From Halomonas almeriensis (GTDB lineage Bacteria; Pseudomonadota; Gammaproteobacteria; Pseudomonadales; Halomonadaceae), in NCBI RefSeq assembly GCF_030409235.1, contig NZ_JAUFPO010000002.1, forward strand, positions 62,001 through 126,000: a stretch of DNA of 64,000 nucleotides, read 5' to 3'. Below are positions 46,561-55,008 of the stretch, one piece after another. A program made the position numbers and the translations under genes. The notes under the pieces were generated by a model. The model made no database searches. It saw only the letters and a program-made list of their open reading frames with translations, and was not told the DNA's origin. Position 1 is the stretch's first letter; the number at the start of each line of letters is the position of its first letter.

Positions 46561-47169
46561 ATGATGGTGTATCTGGCATTTTTTCTGATCTTCGTCGGGG
46601 TGACGTTCGCGCTCTATCAGGTATACAGCGTGCATTACGCGATCAATTTCGATGATGAGGAAGAGCGGCCTGAGCCGATTAACCGGGACATGAAAACCCT
46701 GGTCGAAGAGGCGGGATCAGGTACTTCGGGTGAGCCGTCACCCGGCTTCGAGTCGGAGGTCAGGCGCTTGTTCGGGCAGACGGTGAGCACGCGGCTGGTG
46801 CTGACGGCGGTGCATAGCGGGTACCTCGAGCCCCTGCTGCGGCGTCGCCGTCGGGTGGACGCTCGTGACGGCCTGACCATCGCCCACCTGCCGTTCTGGA
46901 AGACGCGGCCTCCGGCACGCTATCCCCGCGGGCCGATCCTCACTTGTCTCATCATCTGCAGCCTGCTGGCGCTGTTCTGGGGCGGCATGAGCGTGTTCAC
47001 GCTGGGCTACCCGCTGCCGGGAGCGGGGCTTGCCTGGGCCAATCACCTGGGCGTGCTGACGGCACTGGTCTACGCCTCGGCGCTGTTGTCCTGGGGCGCC
47101 GCCAGGCTCGATGGCTACCTCCACGACATTCAGCAGATCGGCCGGTTGAGTACGGAGAGCAGTGTCTAG
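46561..47169 (+). CDS. Hypothetical membrane protein
   Basis: A 202-residue protein with one N-terminal membrane segment (about 2-20), a hydrophilic middle that includes an acidic stretch (FDDEEERPEP) and an Arg-rich patch (LLRRRRRVDARDG), and two C-terminal membrane segments (about 122-145 and 158-178). I recognise no family. The ATG at 46561 has AAAGAG upstream; GTG at 46552 is the alternative. It overlaps the next gene by 8 bases, suggesting an operon. Confidence 0.65.
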   Translation: MMVYLAFFLIFVGVTFALYQVYSVHYAINFDDEEERPEPINRDMKTLVEEAGSGTSGEPSPGFESEVRRLFGQTVSTRLVLTAVHSGYLEPLLRRRRRVDARDGLTIAHLPFWKTRPPARYPRGPILTCLIICSLLALFWGGMSVFTLGYPLPGAGLAWANHLGVLTALVYASALLSWGAARLDGYLHDIQQIGRLSTESSV

Positions 47170-47767
47170 CCACGGCAAGCCGGCTGCATCGGTTGATGGC
47201 TGGCCCCCGGAAGCGGGCAGGGAGCATGCCGATCAGGTCCGAGATTGGCTGCAGCAGGATGAGCGGCGTATGGCCGCCCTCGAGGCGGCGCGTGACCTCG
47301 CACTGCCGGACTGGTGCCTGGCGGCGGGCTTCGTGCGCAACCTGGTCTGGGACCGGCTGCATGACTTTTCAGCGCCCACGCCGCTGAATGATCTTGACCT
47401 TATCTACTTCGAGCCTGCGGTCACCAACGCGGCCCGGGATCGCGAGCTCCAGGCCCGGCTGGGAGAGAGTCTGGCGCTACCGTGGTCGGTCAAGAACCAG
47501 GCACGCATGCACGAGCGCAATCACGACGCTTCTTATCGGTCGACGGCGGATGCCATGCGCCACTGGGTCGAAGTGGAAACCGCCATCGGCGCCAGGTTGG
47601 ATGCAAAGGGCAGGGTGGTGCTGGTCGCGCCCCTTGGCCTCGAGCCTCTTTTCGCCGGCACCATCACCCTCAACCCCGAGCGTCCCAGGCCCCGGGCGTT
47701 CAGGCATCGCCTCGAGGCAAAAGGCTGGCAGCAAACCTGGCCACGGCTGAGGGTGGCGGGCGATTAG
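47162..47767 (+). CDS. Nucleotidyltransferase-like protein (DUF925/NTP_transf_6 type)
   Basis: A 201-residue protein with the pattern of the DUF925 nucleotidyltransferase family: LPDWCLAAGFVRNLVWDRLH, then PLNDLDLIYFEP, where the two Asp of DLD would bind metal. The later ITLNPERPRPRAFRHRLEAKGW is typical too. Substrate unknown. Start is GTG at 47162, overlapping the end of the membrane-protein gene, so translation is probably coupled. Confidence 0.82.
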   Translation: MSSHGKPAASVDGWPPEAGREHADQVRDWLQQDERRMAALEAARDLALPDWCLAAGFVRNLVWDRLHDFSAPTPLNDLDLIYFEPAVTNAARDRELQARLGESLALPWSVKNQARMHERNHDASYRSTADAMRHWVEVETAIGARLDAKGRVVLVAPLGLEPLFAGTITLNPERPRPRAFRHRLEAKGWQQTWPRLRVAGD

Positions 47768-48037
47768 TCTCCCCGCGTATGGCTCCTGAGCCATCATCCT
47801 GGCACGCAATGTTTGCTGATATTCTTGCACTGCGGCATTCTTGCGTCTGGCTTGCCTAGTGTAGCCACCGAAAGCGCTTTCACGCTGCACAGGGCTGTGG
47901 TTTCGTGGCCCGGTGTCGTCAGTGGGCCAAGCGCTCGGTGCCTGTCGGGAGATGAGCCATCACGCGTGTTCAGCGGTTCCCGAACCATCGGGTCAGGCTG
48001 GAGCGGCGACTTTCAGGATGTGTCAGGCGGGGGTGCC

Positions 48038-49528
48038 ATGAGGTCTCTTTCAAGCACGGGGTTTGCGATCTTCGGCGCGGCCTTGATTGCCATCACGTAC
48101 GGCCTGGCGCGCTTTGCCTTTGGTCTTTTCGTTCCCCAGATTCGCGACGAGCTCGGACTCACCACCTCGGTGATCGGTATCATCGGTTCCTTGCCGTTGA
48201 TCAGTTTCCTGCTGGCCACTGCCGTCGCACCACTGATCACGGATCGCCTCGGCGCCCGCTATACGGCAGTGCTCTCCGGCCTGTTCGGCGTGGCGGGGCT
48301 GGTGCTGATCAGCCGGGCCAGCGATGCCACGATGCTCGGCTCCGGGGTATTCTCATGCGGTATCAGCACGGGGCTGATGATGCCTGCGCTGACTGCCGGC
48401 ATGCAGGCCATCGTCAAACGCTCCATGCACGGCCGCGTGAGCTCGGTGATGAATGCCGGCACCAGCATCGGCTTGATCGTCGCCGTGCCGACGGTACTCT
48501 TCATGGTCGGCGCCTGGCGGCTGGCCTATCTCTCCTTCGCCATCTGCGCCGCCCTCGGGGTCATAGCCGCCTGGCTCTTCCTGCCCTCGGTATCGCAGAT
48601 CACGCCGGCCAACGCGGCGCCCCCGGCCCCCTTGCGCGAGCTGCCCTGGTCCCGGCTGATCCGGCTGACCATCTTCGCCTTCGTGATGGGCTTCGTGTCC
48701 TCGGCCTACTGGATCTTCGCCCCCGACCTGGTGGTCACCCTGGGTGGCCTGTCGCCGGCCTCCACCGGTTGGCTGTGGCTGGCCGTGGGCATTGCCGGTC
48801 TTGGTGGTGCCGTGGCGGCGGACCTGGCCGACCGTAACAATCCGCCCATCACTCATGCGCTGATGCTGATGATGCTCGCCGCCAGCCTGGTGCTGCTGGC
48901 GGCCAGCCCCTCGCAGACCCTGTTAGCCGCCTTCTCCGCTTTGGTGTTCGGCCTGGCCTACATGAGTCTGACCGGCCTTTATCTCATGACCGGCATCCGC
49001 CTGCTGCCCGGTCGTCTCGCGGTGGGGCCGGTGCTGCCCTTCATGGCGGTGTCGCTCGGCCAGGCAACCGGCTCGCCAGTCATCGGTGCTCTGGTCAATG
49101 CCTTCAACTACGCCGATGCCTTCTCCATCTTCGCTTCGCTGGGCATCCTGATTGCCATCCTCTCGCCATTCTATCCTGGGCACATCTATCAGATTGGCGA
49201 TGAAGAGATCGTCGAGGAAGACACTGGTCTGCAGGCTGCCTACGACCATCAGCTGCAGAACGAGGAAGGCGAGCCGCTGGAAGACCCGGAGGACCCTGGA
49301 GAGGAGTCCGAGTCAACCGCGGATGACAACGCGACACAAGCCAGCGATGCTGCCCCCACCGAGAGCACCGTCGATAGCAATGATCAGACCACGGCAAGCG
49401 GGGAATCGGCTGAGGCTCAAGCCGATGGCGCGGATATCGCTCTGGACTCCGGCCAAGATGGCAGCCTGCAGGATGAGGACCACAAGTCGAGCCAGCACCA
49501 GTCGGCGGATAATCCGCAGCGCTCCTGA
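48038..49528 (+). CDS. MFS transporter (YbfB/YjiJ-like) with long acidic C-terminal tail
   Basis: A 496-residue major-facilitator protein with 12 membrane helices in the first 385 residues. ITYGLARFAFGLFVPQIRDEL at the N-terminus and the short APLITDRLGARYTA loop match YbfB/YjiJ-like transporters of unknown substrate. The last 110 residues are hydrophilic and presumably disordered, with 33 Asp/Glu and only two Lys/Arg; such a tail is unusual for this family. The ATG at 48038 was chosen because family similarity begins there; only a weak GGCGGGGG precedes it. The 270 bases upstream carry an open extension of the same frame that does not look like protein. Confidence 0.85.
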   Translation: MRSLSSTGFAIFGAALIAITYGLARFAFGLFVPQIRDELGLTTSVIGIIGSLPLISFLLATAVAPLITDRLGARYTAVLSGLFGVAGLVLISRASDATMLGSGVFSCGISTGLMMPALTAGMQAIVKRSMHGRVSSVMNAGTSIGLIVAVPTVLFMVGAWRLAYLSFAICAALGVIAAWLFLPSVSQITPANAAPPAPLRELPWSRLIRLTIFAFVMGFVSSAYWIFAPDLVVTLGGLSPASTGWLWLAVGIAGLGGAVAADLADRNNPPITHALMLMMLAASLVLLAASPSQTLLAAFSALVFGLAYMSLTGLYLMTGIRLLPGRLAVGPVLPFMAVSLGQATGSPVIGALVNAFNYADAFSIFASLGILIAILSPFYPGHIYQIGDEEIVEEDTGLQAAYDHQLQNEEGEPLEDPEDPGEESESTADDNATQASDAAPTESTVDSNDQTTASGESAEAQADGADIALDSGQDGSLQDEDHKSSQHQSADNPQRS

Positions 49529-49681
49529 TCGGCACATTGCATGCCTGCAGTGGGGCCATGCCCGGCCCTCTCGGACTTTCTCGATGACATGAGCGCCATC
49601 CCCGAGCATTTGCCTGCACTGGTTGACCCGATGACCCATGCCGGTCTCATACTGGGCCATACTCAACGACGGAGGTAACAG

Positions 49682-50359
49682 ATGAAAATTCTGATGGTCC
49701 TGACATCGCACGACCAGCTAGGTGACACCGGCCACAAGACAGGCTTCTGGCTCGAGGAGTTCGCGTCGCCCTATTACACCTTCCTGGATGCCGGGGCCGA
49801 ACTGACACTGGCGTCGCCCGCGGGTGGTCAGCCGCCGCTGGACCCCAACAGCGATCAGCCGGACGCCCAGACGCCGGCCACGGAGCGCTTCAAGCAGGAT
49901 GAGCAGGCCCAGCAGGTGCTGGCCAGCACGCTCAAGCTCGATGAGGTCTCGGCGGCCGACTTCGATGCGGTGTTCTATCCGGGGGGCCATGGCCCGCTCT
50001 GGGACCTGGCCGAGTCGCCGACGTCGATCAAGCTGATCCAGGACTTCGACCAGGCCGGCAAGCCGATCAGCTTTGTCTGCCATGCACCGGGCGTGCTGCG
50101 TCACGTCAAGGGCGAAAACGGCGAGGCCCTGATCAAGGACCGCCGGGTCACCGGCTTCACCAACGGCGAGGAAGCCGCTGTGGGGCTGACCGAGGTGGTG
50201 CCGTTTCTCATCGAGGACGAGTTCATCCGCCTGGGAGCGCGGTACGAGAAGGGCGATGACTGGGCGGCGTATGTTGTGGAAGACGGTCGCCTGATTACCG
50301 GCCAGAACCCCTTTAGCTCGGAAGCGGTGGCGCAGGCCTTGTTGAAGCAACTGGCCTGA
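49682..50359 (+). CDS. DJ-1/PfpI-family protein (class I glutamine amidotransferase-like, possible glyoxalase III)
   Basis: A 225-residue protein of the DJ-1 superfamily, Hsp31-like. The nucleophilic Cys133 is in FVCHAPGVL, the supporting Glu25 in WLEEFASPYY, and YPGGHGPLWDLAE is conserved. Such proteins act as glutathione-independent glyoxalases or protein deglycases; the split is debated. Start ATG at 49682 follows GGAGG. A hairpin with a T-run ends the transcript. Confidence 0.92.
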   Translation: MKILMVLTSHDQLGDTGHKTGFWLEEFASPYYTFLDAGAELTLASPAGGQPPLDPNSDQPDAQTPATERFKQDEQAQQVLASTLKLDEVSAADFDAVFYPGGHGPLWDLAESPTSIKLIQDFDQAGKPISFVCHAPGVLRHVKGENGEALIKDRRVTGFTNGEEAAVGLTEVVPFLIEDEFIRLGARYEKGDDWAAYVVEDGRLITGQNPFSSEAVAQALLKQLA

Positions 50360-50390
50360 TCGCCACTGACCGCTCGGCATCCCGCCCGCA

Positions 50391-50434
50391 CATGACCCGC
50401 GCCCGCCGATGGTGAGCGCGGGTCATGGCGTTTT
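50391..50434 (+). terminator. Intrinsic terminator of the DJ-1 family gene
   Basis: A 12-bp stem, CATGACCCGCGC (50391-50402) and GCGCGGGTCATG (50416-50427), with a 13-base loop, followed by GCGTTTTC. It would also serve the convergent dioxygenase gene. Confidence 0.7.
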
Positions 50435-51449
50435 CAGTTGCGCATGGGAATGCCATCTTCCCAACGAAAGCCGGTACCGCCACCCTGCCAGACGCCCTCG
50501 GCCTGGGGCCGCGGGCCATGAATATCGACATGCTGCGGCAGGCCGAAGCCGGGGGCGAGGTCCTGAGTGCCACGCACGGTACTGCGGTGCATGATCCTCA
50601 GCCCCTGTTCCTCGGCGGGCAGGTGCGCCCCGGGCGCGGCGCGGTGGGCAACCGCCAGGTTGTCGATGAACACGCAGTCGTTTTCCTGATACTCGAACTC
50701 GCAGGCATAGCCGTTCTCCAGGCCTGCATTCGGGATGTCGTTGTACTCATGGCAGAGCTGCTTGAGTTCATCGGCGTTCAGCAGGCGAAAGGCCTCCTCG
50801 TTGGGCACCTTCTCGATCACGGCGCCGGTCATGCCCAGATGCAGCCAGATGCACCAACGTCCGGTAACGGGGGGCTCGTGCACCACGGGGTGCACCACCC
50901 CGGACGAGGAGTTCACCGAGGACAGCCGACGCCAGAAGGCCTGACGGTCCGCCGGCAGGGCATCATGGGCGGCGCCCTGGTGGGCAAAGTAGGTGCCGCC
51001 GCCTTTCTCGGCCGGGCGGATGATGTGATAGCCCGAATGCGAAAAGGTATCCGCATTGAAGCTGCCATCGTTGTGCCATTGCGGACCCACGCCCGGAATG
51101 CCATGGCGCTGATCGTTGGACAGGCGAAAGATATGCGGATTGCCCTGGGGCGTGGCCGGGTGAACCCATGAGTGCTGTGCAACTCCTTGCCACCCCACCA
51201 GCAACTGGCACGCAGGAAGTCCTCGGCCTCCAGAGGGGCCTCGTTCTTGAACACCAGGAAGCCGCGTTGAGCCATTTCCTGCTCCAGCGCCTCGAGCACT
51301 TCCGGGGGTGGCGCCTGCGGCGCCGACAAGTCAATGCCCCGCACCTCGGCACCCAGCGGGTCGAGTGGCGTGATGGTGGCGCCGAATTGCTCGATGGTGG
51401 CGACGCGGGCCGGATCAAGGGAGGGAAGAGTCGATGGGTTAGTCGTCAT
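50434..51449 (-). pseudogene. TauD/TfdA-type Fe(II)/2-oxoglutarate dioxygenase gene with a frameshift
   Basis: The gene starts at ATG 51449 (AGGAGG upstream) with MTTNPSTLPSLDPARVATIE and the TauD-like ITPLDPLGAEVRGIDLSAP. The frame breaks at a run of three C (51165-51167 on the plus strand): one more base would restore THG-VHPATPQGNPHIFRLSND, and the rest of the domain continues in the other frame to 50434. The 3' part is complete, with the HxD iron ligands in PQWHNDGSF and the distal His in NLAVAHRAAPG. It would otherwise be a full-length enzyme of about 337 residues. A sequencing error at the homopolymer is possible, as is a recent inactivating deletion. Substrate (taurine-like or other) cannot be told. 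Confidence 0.8.
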
Positions 51450-51751
51450 GGCTAACCTCCTGTCGCGGTGACCAGTGCGCTCTCCATCCCCGTAACACGG
51501 CTGGCGCGGGCGTTCCGAGTCAGTTGGGCAATATCGCCGGGAGATGGGGCACGCATGGAATGGATGTGGCGGCATTCTCGCAAAGTCCCCGCGATGCGCC
51601 AAACCCGATAGCTCCTGCCCCAGACTCACTGGCGACATTCTACCGGTCCATCAGTCGACGATGCCTCCTGGAGCGACTGGCCCGCGCTTGGTTTTCCCTC
51701 AGGGCGGGCTAGACTTCGAGTAGATGGGCAACAAGGTCCAGGGGTGGGGCA
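51450..51751. other. Intergenic region upstream of tauD-like and DUF2235 genes
   Basis: 302 bases between divergent genes with no supported coding sequence, RNA or repeat. It presumably carries both promoters. Confidence 0.5.
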
Positions 51752-52789
51752 ATGGCGCATATCGTGATCTGCGCGGATGGTACCTGGAACCGACCAGAAG
51801 AAGATCTGGCAACCGACCATCCGACCAATGTGTTGAAGCTTTCGCGTGCCATTCGGCCCGAGGCCAATGGGCTCAAGCAGCATGTGTTCTATGACTGGGG
51901 GCTCGGCTCCTATCACGACAAGCTGACGGCGGGCGTCACCGGCGCGGGCATTCACAAGAACATCCTGGATGGCTACCGCTACATCCTGCACAACCATGAG
52001 CCCGGCGACAGGATCTACCTTTTCGGTTTCAGCCGCGGCGCCTACACCGTCAGGGCCCTGAGCGGCTTGATCAACAACTGCGGCATCCTCACCCGGCAGC
52101 ATGCCCGGCTGGTGACCGAAGCCTGGAAGGTCTATAAGAGCCCGCGAGCGAAGAATCACCCCGATGGAGAGGCCGCCAGGGCGTTTCGCGCCAACTACAG
52201 CCACGCCTCTCGCCATGTCCACTTCATCGGTGTGTGGGATACCGTGGGCGCGCTGGGCATACCGCACAGCCTGATGGGGCTGTTCGATCGAGATGATGAG
52301 TTCTACGACACCAAGATCGGGGCCAACGTCTCGACCGTGCGCCACGCCATGGCCATCGATGAAAAGCGCGAAGACTTCAAGCCTACCATCTGGCTTCCCC
52401 GAGAGGGCGTCGACCTCAAGCAGGTCTGGTTTGCCGGGGTGCACAGCGACGTGGGTGGCTCCTACCCGCCCGACAGGAACACGGGAGTTCGCGCCTCCGA
52501 TACGCCCCTGCAGTGGATGCTCAACCAGGCCGAGAGCGCCGGCCTCCAGGTGGAGCCGCATCTCCGCGATAGCCTGACCAATGGCGCGGCGGGCAAGCTC
52601 CACAAGTCACGCAAGCACGTTTATCGCTTCACGTCGCCACTGCAGAGAGAATTGGTCGACGCGGACAGGCCCACCCTTATTCACCCCAGTGTCAAACGGC
52701 GCTACCAGGAGGACCCGCGCTACCGGCCACCGCAACTCAAGGCCCTGGTGGAAAGCCACGGTTGGGACAATCTCGGCGTGGGCGAATAG
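51752..52789 (+). CDS. DUF2235 alpha/beta-hydrolase (Tle1-like)
   Basis: A 345-residue predicted serine hydrolase of the DUF2235 family. The nucleophile elbow is GFSRG with Ser94, and the second conserved block is AGVHSDVGGSYPP with His231 and Asp233; IVICADGTWN at the start is the family's first motif. Type VI secretion phospholipase effectors of the Tle1 family have this domain, but no immunity gene, VgrG or adaptor is adjacent and no export signal is visible, so a housekeeping esterase is as likely. The ATG at 51752 has a GGTGGGG site. It is convergent with the voltage-sensor-like gene. Confidence 0.88.
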   Translation: MAHIVICADGTWNRPEEDLATDHPTNVLKLSRAIRPEANGLKQHVFYDWGLGSYHDKLTAGVTGAGIHKNILDGYRYILHNHEPGDRIYLFGFSRGAYTVRALSGLINNCGILTRQHARLVTEAWKVYKSPRAKNHPDGEAARAFRANYSHASRHVHFIGVWDTVGALGIPHSLMGLFDRDDEFYDTKIGANVSTVRHAMAIDEKREDFKPTIWLPREGVDLKQVWFAGVHSDVGGSYPPDRNTGVRASDTPLQWMLNQAESAGLQVEPHLRDSLTNGAAGKLHKSRKHVYRFTSPLQRELVDADRPTLIHPSVKRRYQEDPRYRPPQLKALVESHGWDNLGVGE

Positions 52790-52847
52790 CCGGCGGAAGG
52801 GCAGGCCCCGTCAAGGCTGCCCACTCGATGCCGGCGGTGCGTCGATA

Positions 52848-53843
52848 TCACTCGTACTTGTTCTGCCAGCTCTTCACCGCGATCTGATCCTTGAGCAGCT
52901 CCAGCATGTCCACCAGCACCTGCTCGGTGATCTGCTCGGTCTTGGGGTCGGTATGCAGCCAGGCATCGAAGCCGCTCTCGGCCAGGTGTTCCACCAGCGA
53001 CGAGAATTCCGCCGAACGCAGCCCGGCCAGGGCCTCGTCGATCAGGTGGCAGGCCAGGTCGGATAGAGAGCCCTCCAGACTGCGACTCACCTGGCTGCCC
53101 ATCGGCAGGCGCGAGAGCCGCTTGATCTCGGGGCTCTCCGACAGGGTGCGGCTGATCAGCCCGCGCACATAACGCAGGGTATCGTCGCGATTGTTGGCGT
53201 AGGCATCACCCGCCATGGCCTCCAGCCGTTGGCTCACCTCGCGGATCAGCGCCTGCTTGCGCGGCTCCACCACTCGCTCGATCAGTGGTCCCGAGAGGCC
53301 ATCGCCGTTGCGCAACTCCTGTTGCACGTTATCGAGCATGCGAATGGCGATGCGGTCGGTGAGTTCCTCCATCAGGATATCGACATACTTGGCGGCCACC
53401 CGATACAGGTACCACTGGCGCACATCGATCAGCCCCATGCGCTGCAGGCGGTGCAGTAGCGAGATGACGCGCAGCACACGCAGCAGCCGGAAGCCGCTCA
53501 GCGGAATGCAGCCCAGCACGTCGTACCAGTGCACGAAGGGGTAGAAGAACCAGCGATGATAGTGCCGCTCAGCGATGGCCACGGCCCAACCCAGCAGCAC
53601 ATCGAGCAGGAAGACCGCCACGAAGGCCAGATCAATGCGCAGGAAGTTGGCATGAATGTGCTGCTCATAGGCCCCGTGCAGGCCCGGCGCCACGGAGGCA
53701 AAGGCACTGTTCAAGGGCGGCAGGAGAAAGAGACTGTCGAACAGCAACAGCGCCAGGTTGGCGACCACCAGCACGAGGATGAACAGGTCCCACACCAGGT
53801 GGACCCGCTCCATTGCAGGCGAGGCTGTGCGGGTGGCGGGCAT
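52848..53843 (-). CDS. Voltage-sensor-like membrane protein without a pore domain
   Basis: A 331-residue protein whose first 138 residues have four membrane segments (about 15-40, 68-91, 98-114 and 117-136). The fourth carries Arg119, Arg122, Arg125, then His131, Arg132 and Arg135, a spacing like the S4 helix of voltage sensors; the third has HWYDVLG, like the Asp in S3. No selectivity-filter (TVGYG) or S5-S6 follows. Residues 140-331 are a helical, soluble C-terminal domain. Databases often label such proteins ion transporter. Proton conduction or membrane-potential sensing are guesses. The ATG at 53843 follows GGAGGTAGC. Confidence 0.75.
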   Translation of the reverse strand: MPATRTASPAMERVHLVWDLFILVLVVANLALLLFDSLFLLPPLNSAFASVAPGLHGAYEQHIHANFLRIDLAFVAVFLLDVLLGWAVAIAERHYHRWFFYPFVHWYDVLGCIPLSGFRLLRVLRVISLLHRLQRMGLIDVRQWYLYRVAAKYVDILMEELTDRIAIRMLDNVQQELRNGDGLSGPLIERVVEPRKQALIREVSQRLEAMAGDAYANNRDDTLRYVRGLISRTLSESPEIKRLSRLPMGSQVSRSLEGSLSDLACHLIDEALAGLRSAEFSSLVEHLAESGFDAWLHTDPKTEQITEQVLVDMLELLKDQIAVKSWQNKYE

Positions 53844-54032
53844 GCTACCTCCTTGAATGCGTCGGGATGTCCGTCTACCCCACCAGCCTAGCGCGTCCAA
53901 GGGCGGCAGGGGAGGCCCGGTTGCCAGAGGCAGGACTCCAGTCGCGGGCTCTAAAAACCCATCTCCTACGATGACAGAGAATGCCCTCGGGCTCTAAGCT
54001 GATGAATCAGCCAACTCGCGTGAGACCTGCCC

Positions 54033-54374
54033 ATGGCCCAACACCCCGCGACCCGCATCACCTTGCACCCGCATACACGCAGGGTGCGGATCTACCACGG
54101 CGACACCCTGCTTGCCGATACATGCGAAGCCCTTGAGCTGCGCGAAAAAGGCTATCCACACCGGCAATACATTCCGCAAGCGGATGTGGATATGTTAAAT
54201 CTCAGCGTCTCCACCACCGTGACCCACTGCCCCTTCAAGGGCGACAGCACCTACTACTCGCTGCCCGATCTCCCCGATATCGCCTGGAGCTATGAAAGCC
54301 CCCTCGACGAGATGCAGGAAATCGCTGGCCGAATAGCCTTCGATGCCGACAAGGTGCAGGAGACAGTGGAATGA
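54033..54374 (+). CDS. DUF427 family protein
   Basis: A 113-residue DUF427 protein. Diagnostic are RRVRIYHGDTLLADTCEALEL, the Pro-rich RQYIPQADVDM, and THCPFKGDSTYYSL, which are conserved in this small beta-barrel fold family. Function unknown. The ATG at 54033 was chosen because similarity starts immediately; the ribosome site is weak. Confidence 0.9.
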   Translation: MAQHPATRITLHPHTRRVRIYHGDTLLADTCEALELREKGYPHRQYIPQADVDMLNLSVSTTVTHCPFKGDSTYYSLPDLPDIAWSYESPLDEMQEIAGRIAFDADKVQETVE

Positions 54375-54626
54375 CAACGGGAATCGAGGCTGAGGCCACA
54401 AGGTGGAAAGGAGCCTGTGTCATCGAACGTGCGTGTTGGGGGCGTTAGCAGTTGGTCGCTACCAGCGCTGACAGAGGCCGATGATATGGTTAATGTTGCC
54501 AGGGCGATGGGGGTTGACGTTGTGCGTGCTCTTTTCTCTGTTCTATCTGGCCTGACAAAGGAGACGAGGAAGGGGTTCGCGGCCCATGTTTCAGGTAAAA
54601 GTGGTTAATAATGCTAACTACGGCGT
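54375..54626. other. Lower-GC stretch with no supported gene
   Basis: 252 bases that are visibly less GC-rich than the flanks. A 63-codon frame with GTG at 54417 (inner ATG at 54486) has a ribosome site only 3 bases away and no family features, so it is not called. The stretch borders the toxin-antitoxin remnants and may be part of the same acquired segment. Confidence 0.4.
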
Positions 54627-54765
54627 TCAGTAGTGATACCGCAGCTGAGCGATCAGCAGGGCGTCATCGGTTACCTTGTAAACCATTCAATGTTCTTCGT
54701 TGATGCTGGTAAGGATTTTTTGTCGCTTTTTGCCAGCACCGCTAGTCCTCCGGGGTGCGCTCGGA
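54627..54765 (-). pseudogene. Collapsed yoeB-type toxin gene
   Basis: The frame ending at 54627 encodes MVYKVTDDALLIAQLRYHY, the unmistakable C-terminus of YoeB toxins, preceded by INEEH and then TGA at 54687-54689 where Arg is expected (EHRLVYKV). Further 5' the N-terminal SERTPED is followed by TAG where Tyr is expected, then RCWQK, and KSDKK appears in yet another frame. The middle of the roughly 85-residue ribonuclease is missing. The product cannot be active. Confidence 0.75.
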
Positions 54766-54921
54766 GACGGTGGCTTCATTCGGGGATTCCTTTTCTTGAC
54801 CCTCGCCCTGCTCCAGTTCGGCAACGGAATCCAGCAAACGCTGAGCGTTTTTGGGAGTGCGTAGAAGATAGGCCGTCTCTTGCAGGTGGGCTCCAACATT
54901 TGTATCGCTAATGACTTCCAT
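54742..54921 (-). pseudogene. Internally deleted yefM-type antitoxin gene
   Basis: ATG at 54921 (GAGG upstream) opens a 59-residue frame. The start MEVISDTNVGAHL resembles the N-terminus of YefM/Phd antitoxins, and it jumps directly to LQETAYLLRTPKNAQRLLDS, their C-terminal toxin-binding region, with about 40 residues between missing. The frame then runs into the yoeB start in phase. With the collapsed yoeB downstream this is a dead toxin-antitoxin module. Confidence 0.72.
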
Positions 54922-55008
54922 AAGGCTGGCCTCATTGCTGATATGGGGCATCCTCAGGATGGCATGCGCCCGGATGTTCGCCAATTGCCATCCCGCTGAG
55001 TCGCTCGG

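Noticed and set aside
52799-52822. Six-base inverted repeat between DUF2235 and the voltage-sensor-like gene
   Set aside because: Stem too short and no T-run; not convincing as a terminator.
54417-54608. 63-codon frame in the lower-GC stretch
   Set aside because: Ribosome site spacing is too short, no family similarity, and neighbours are decayed genes.
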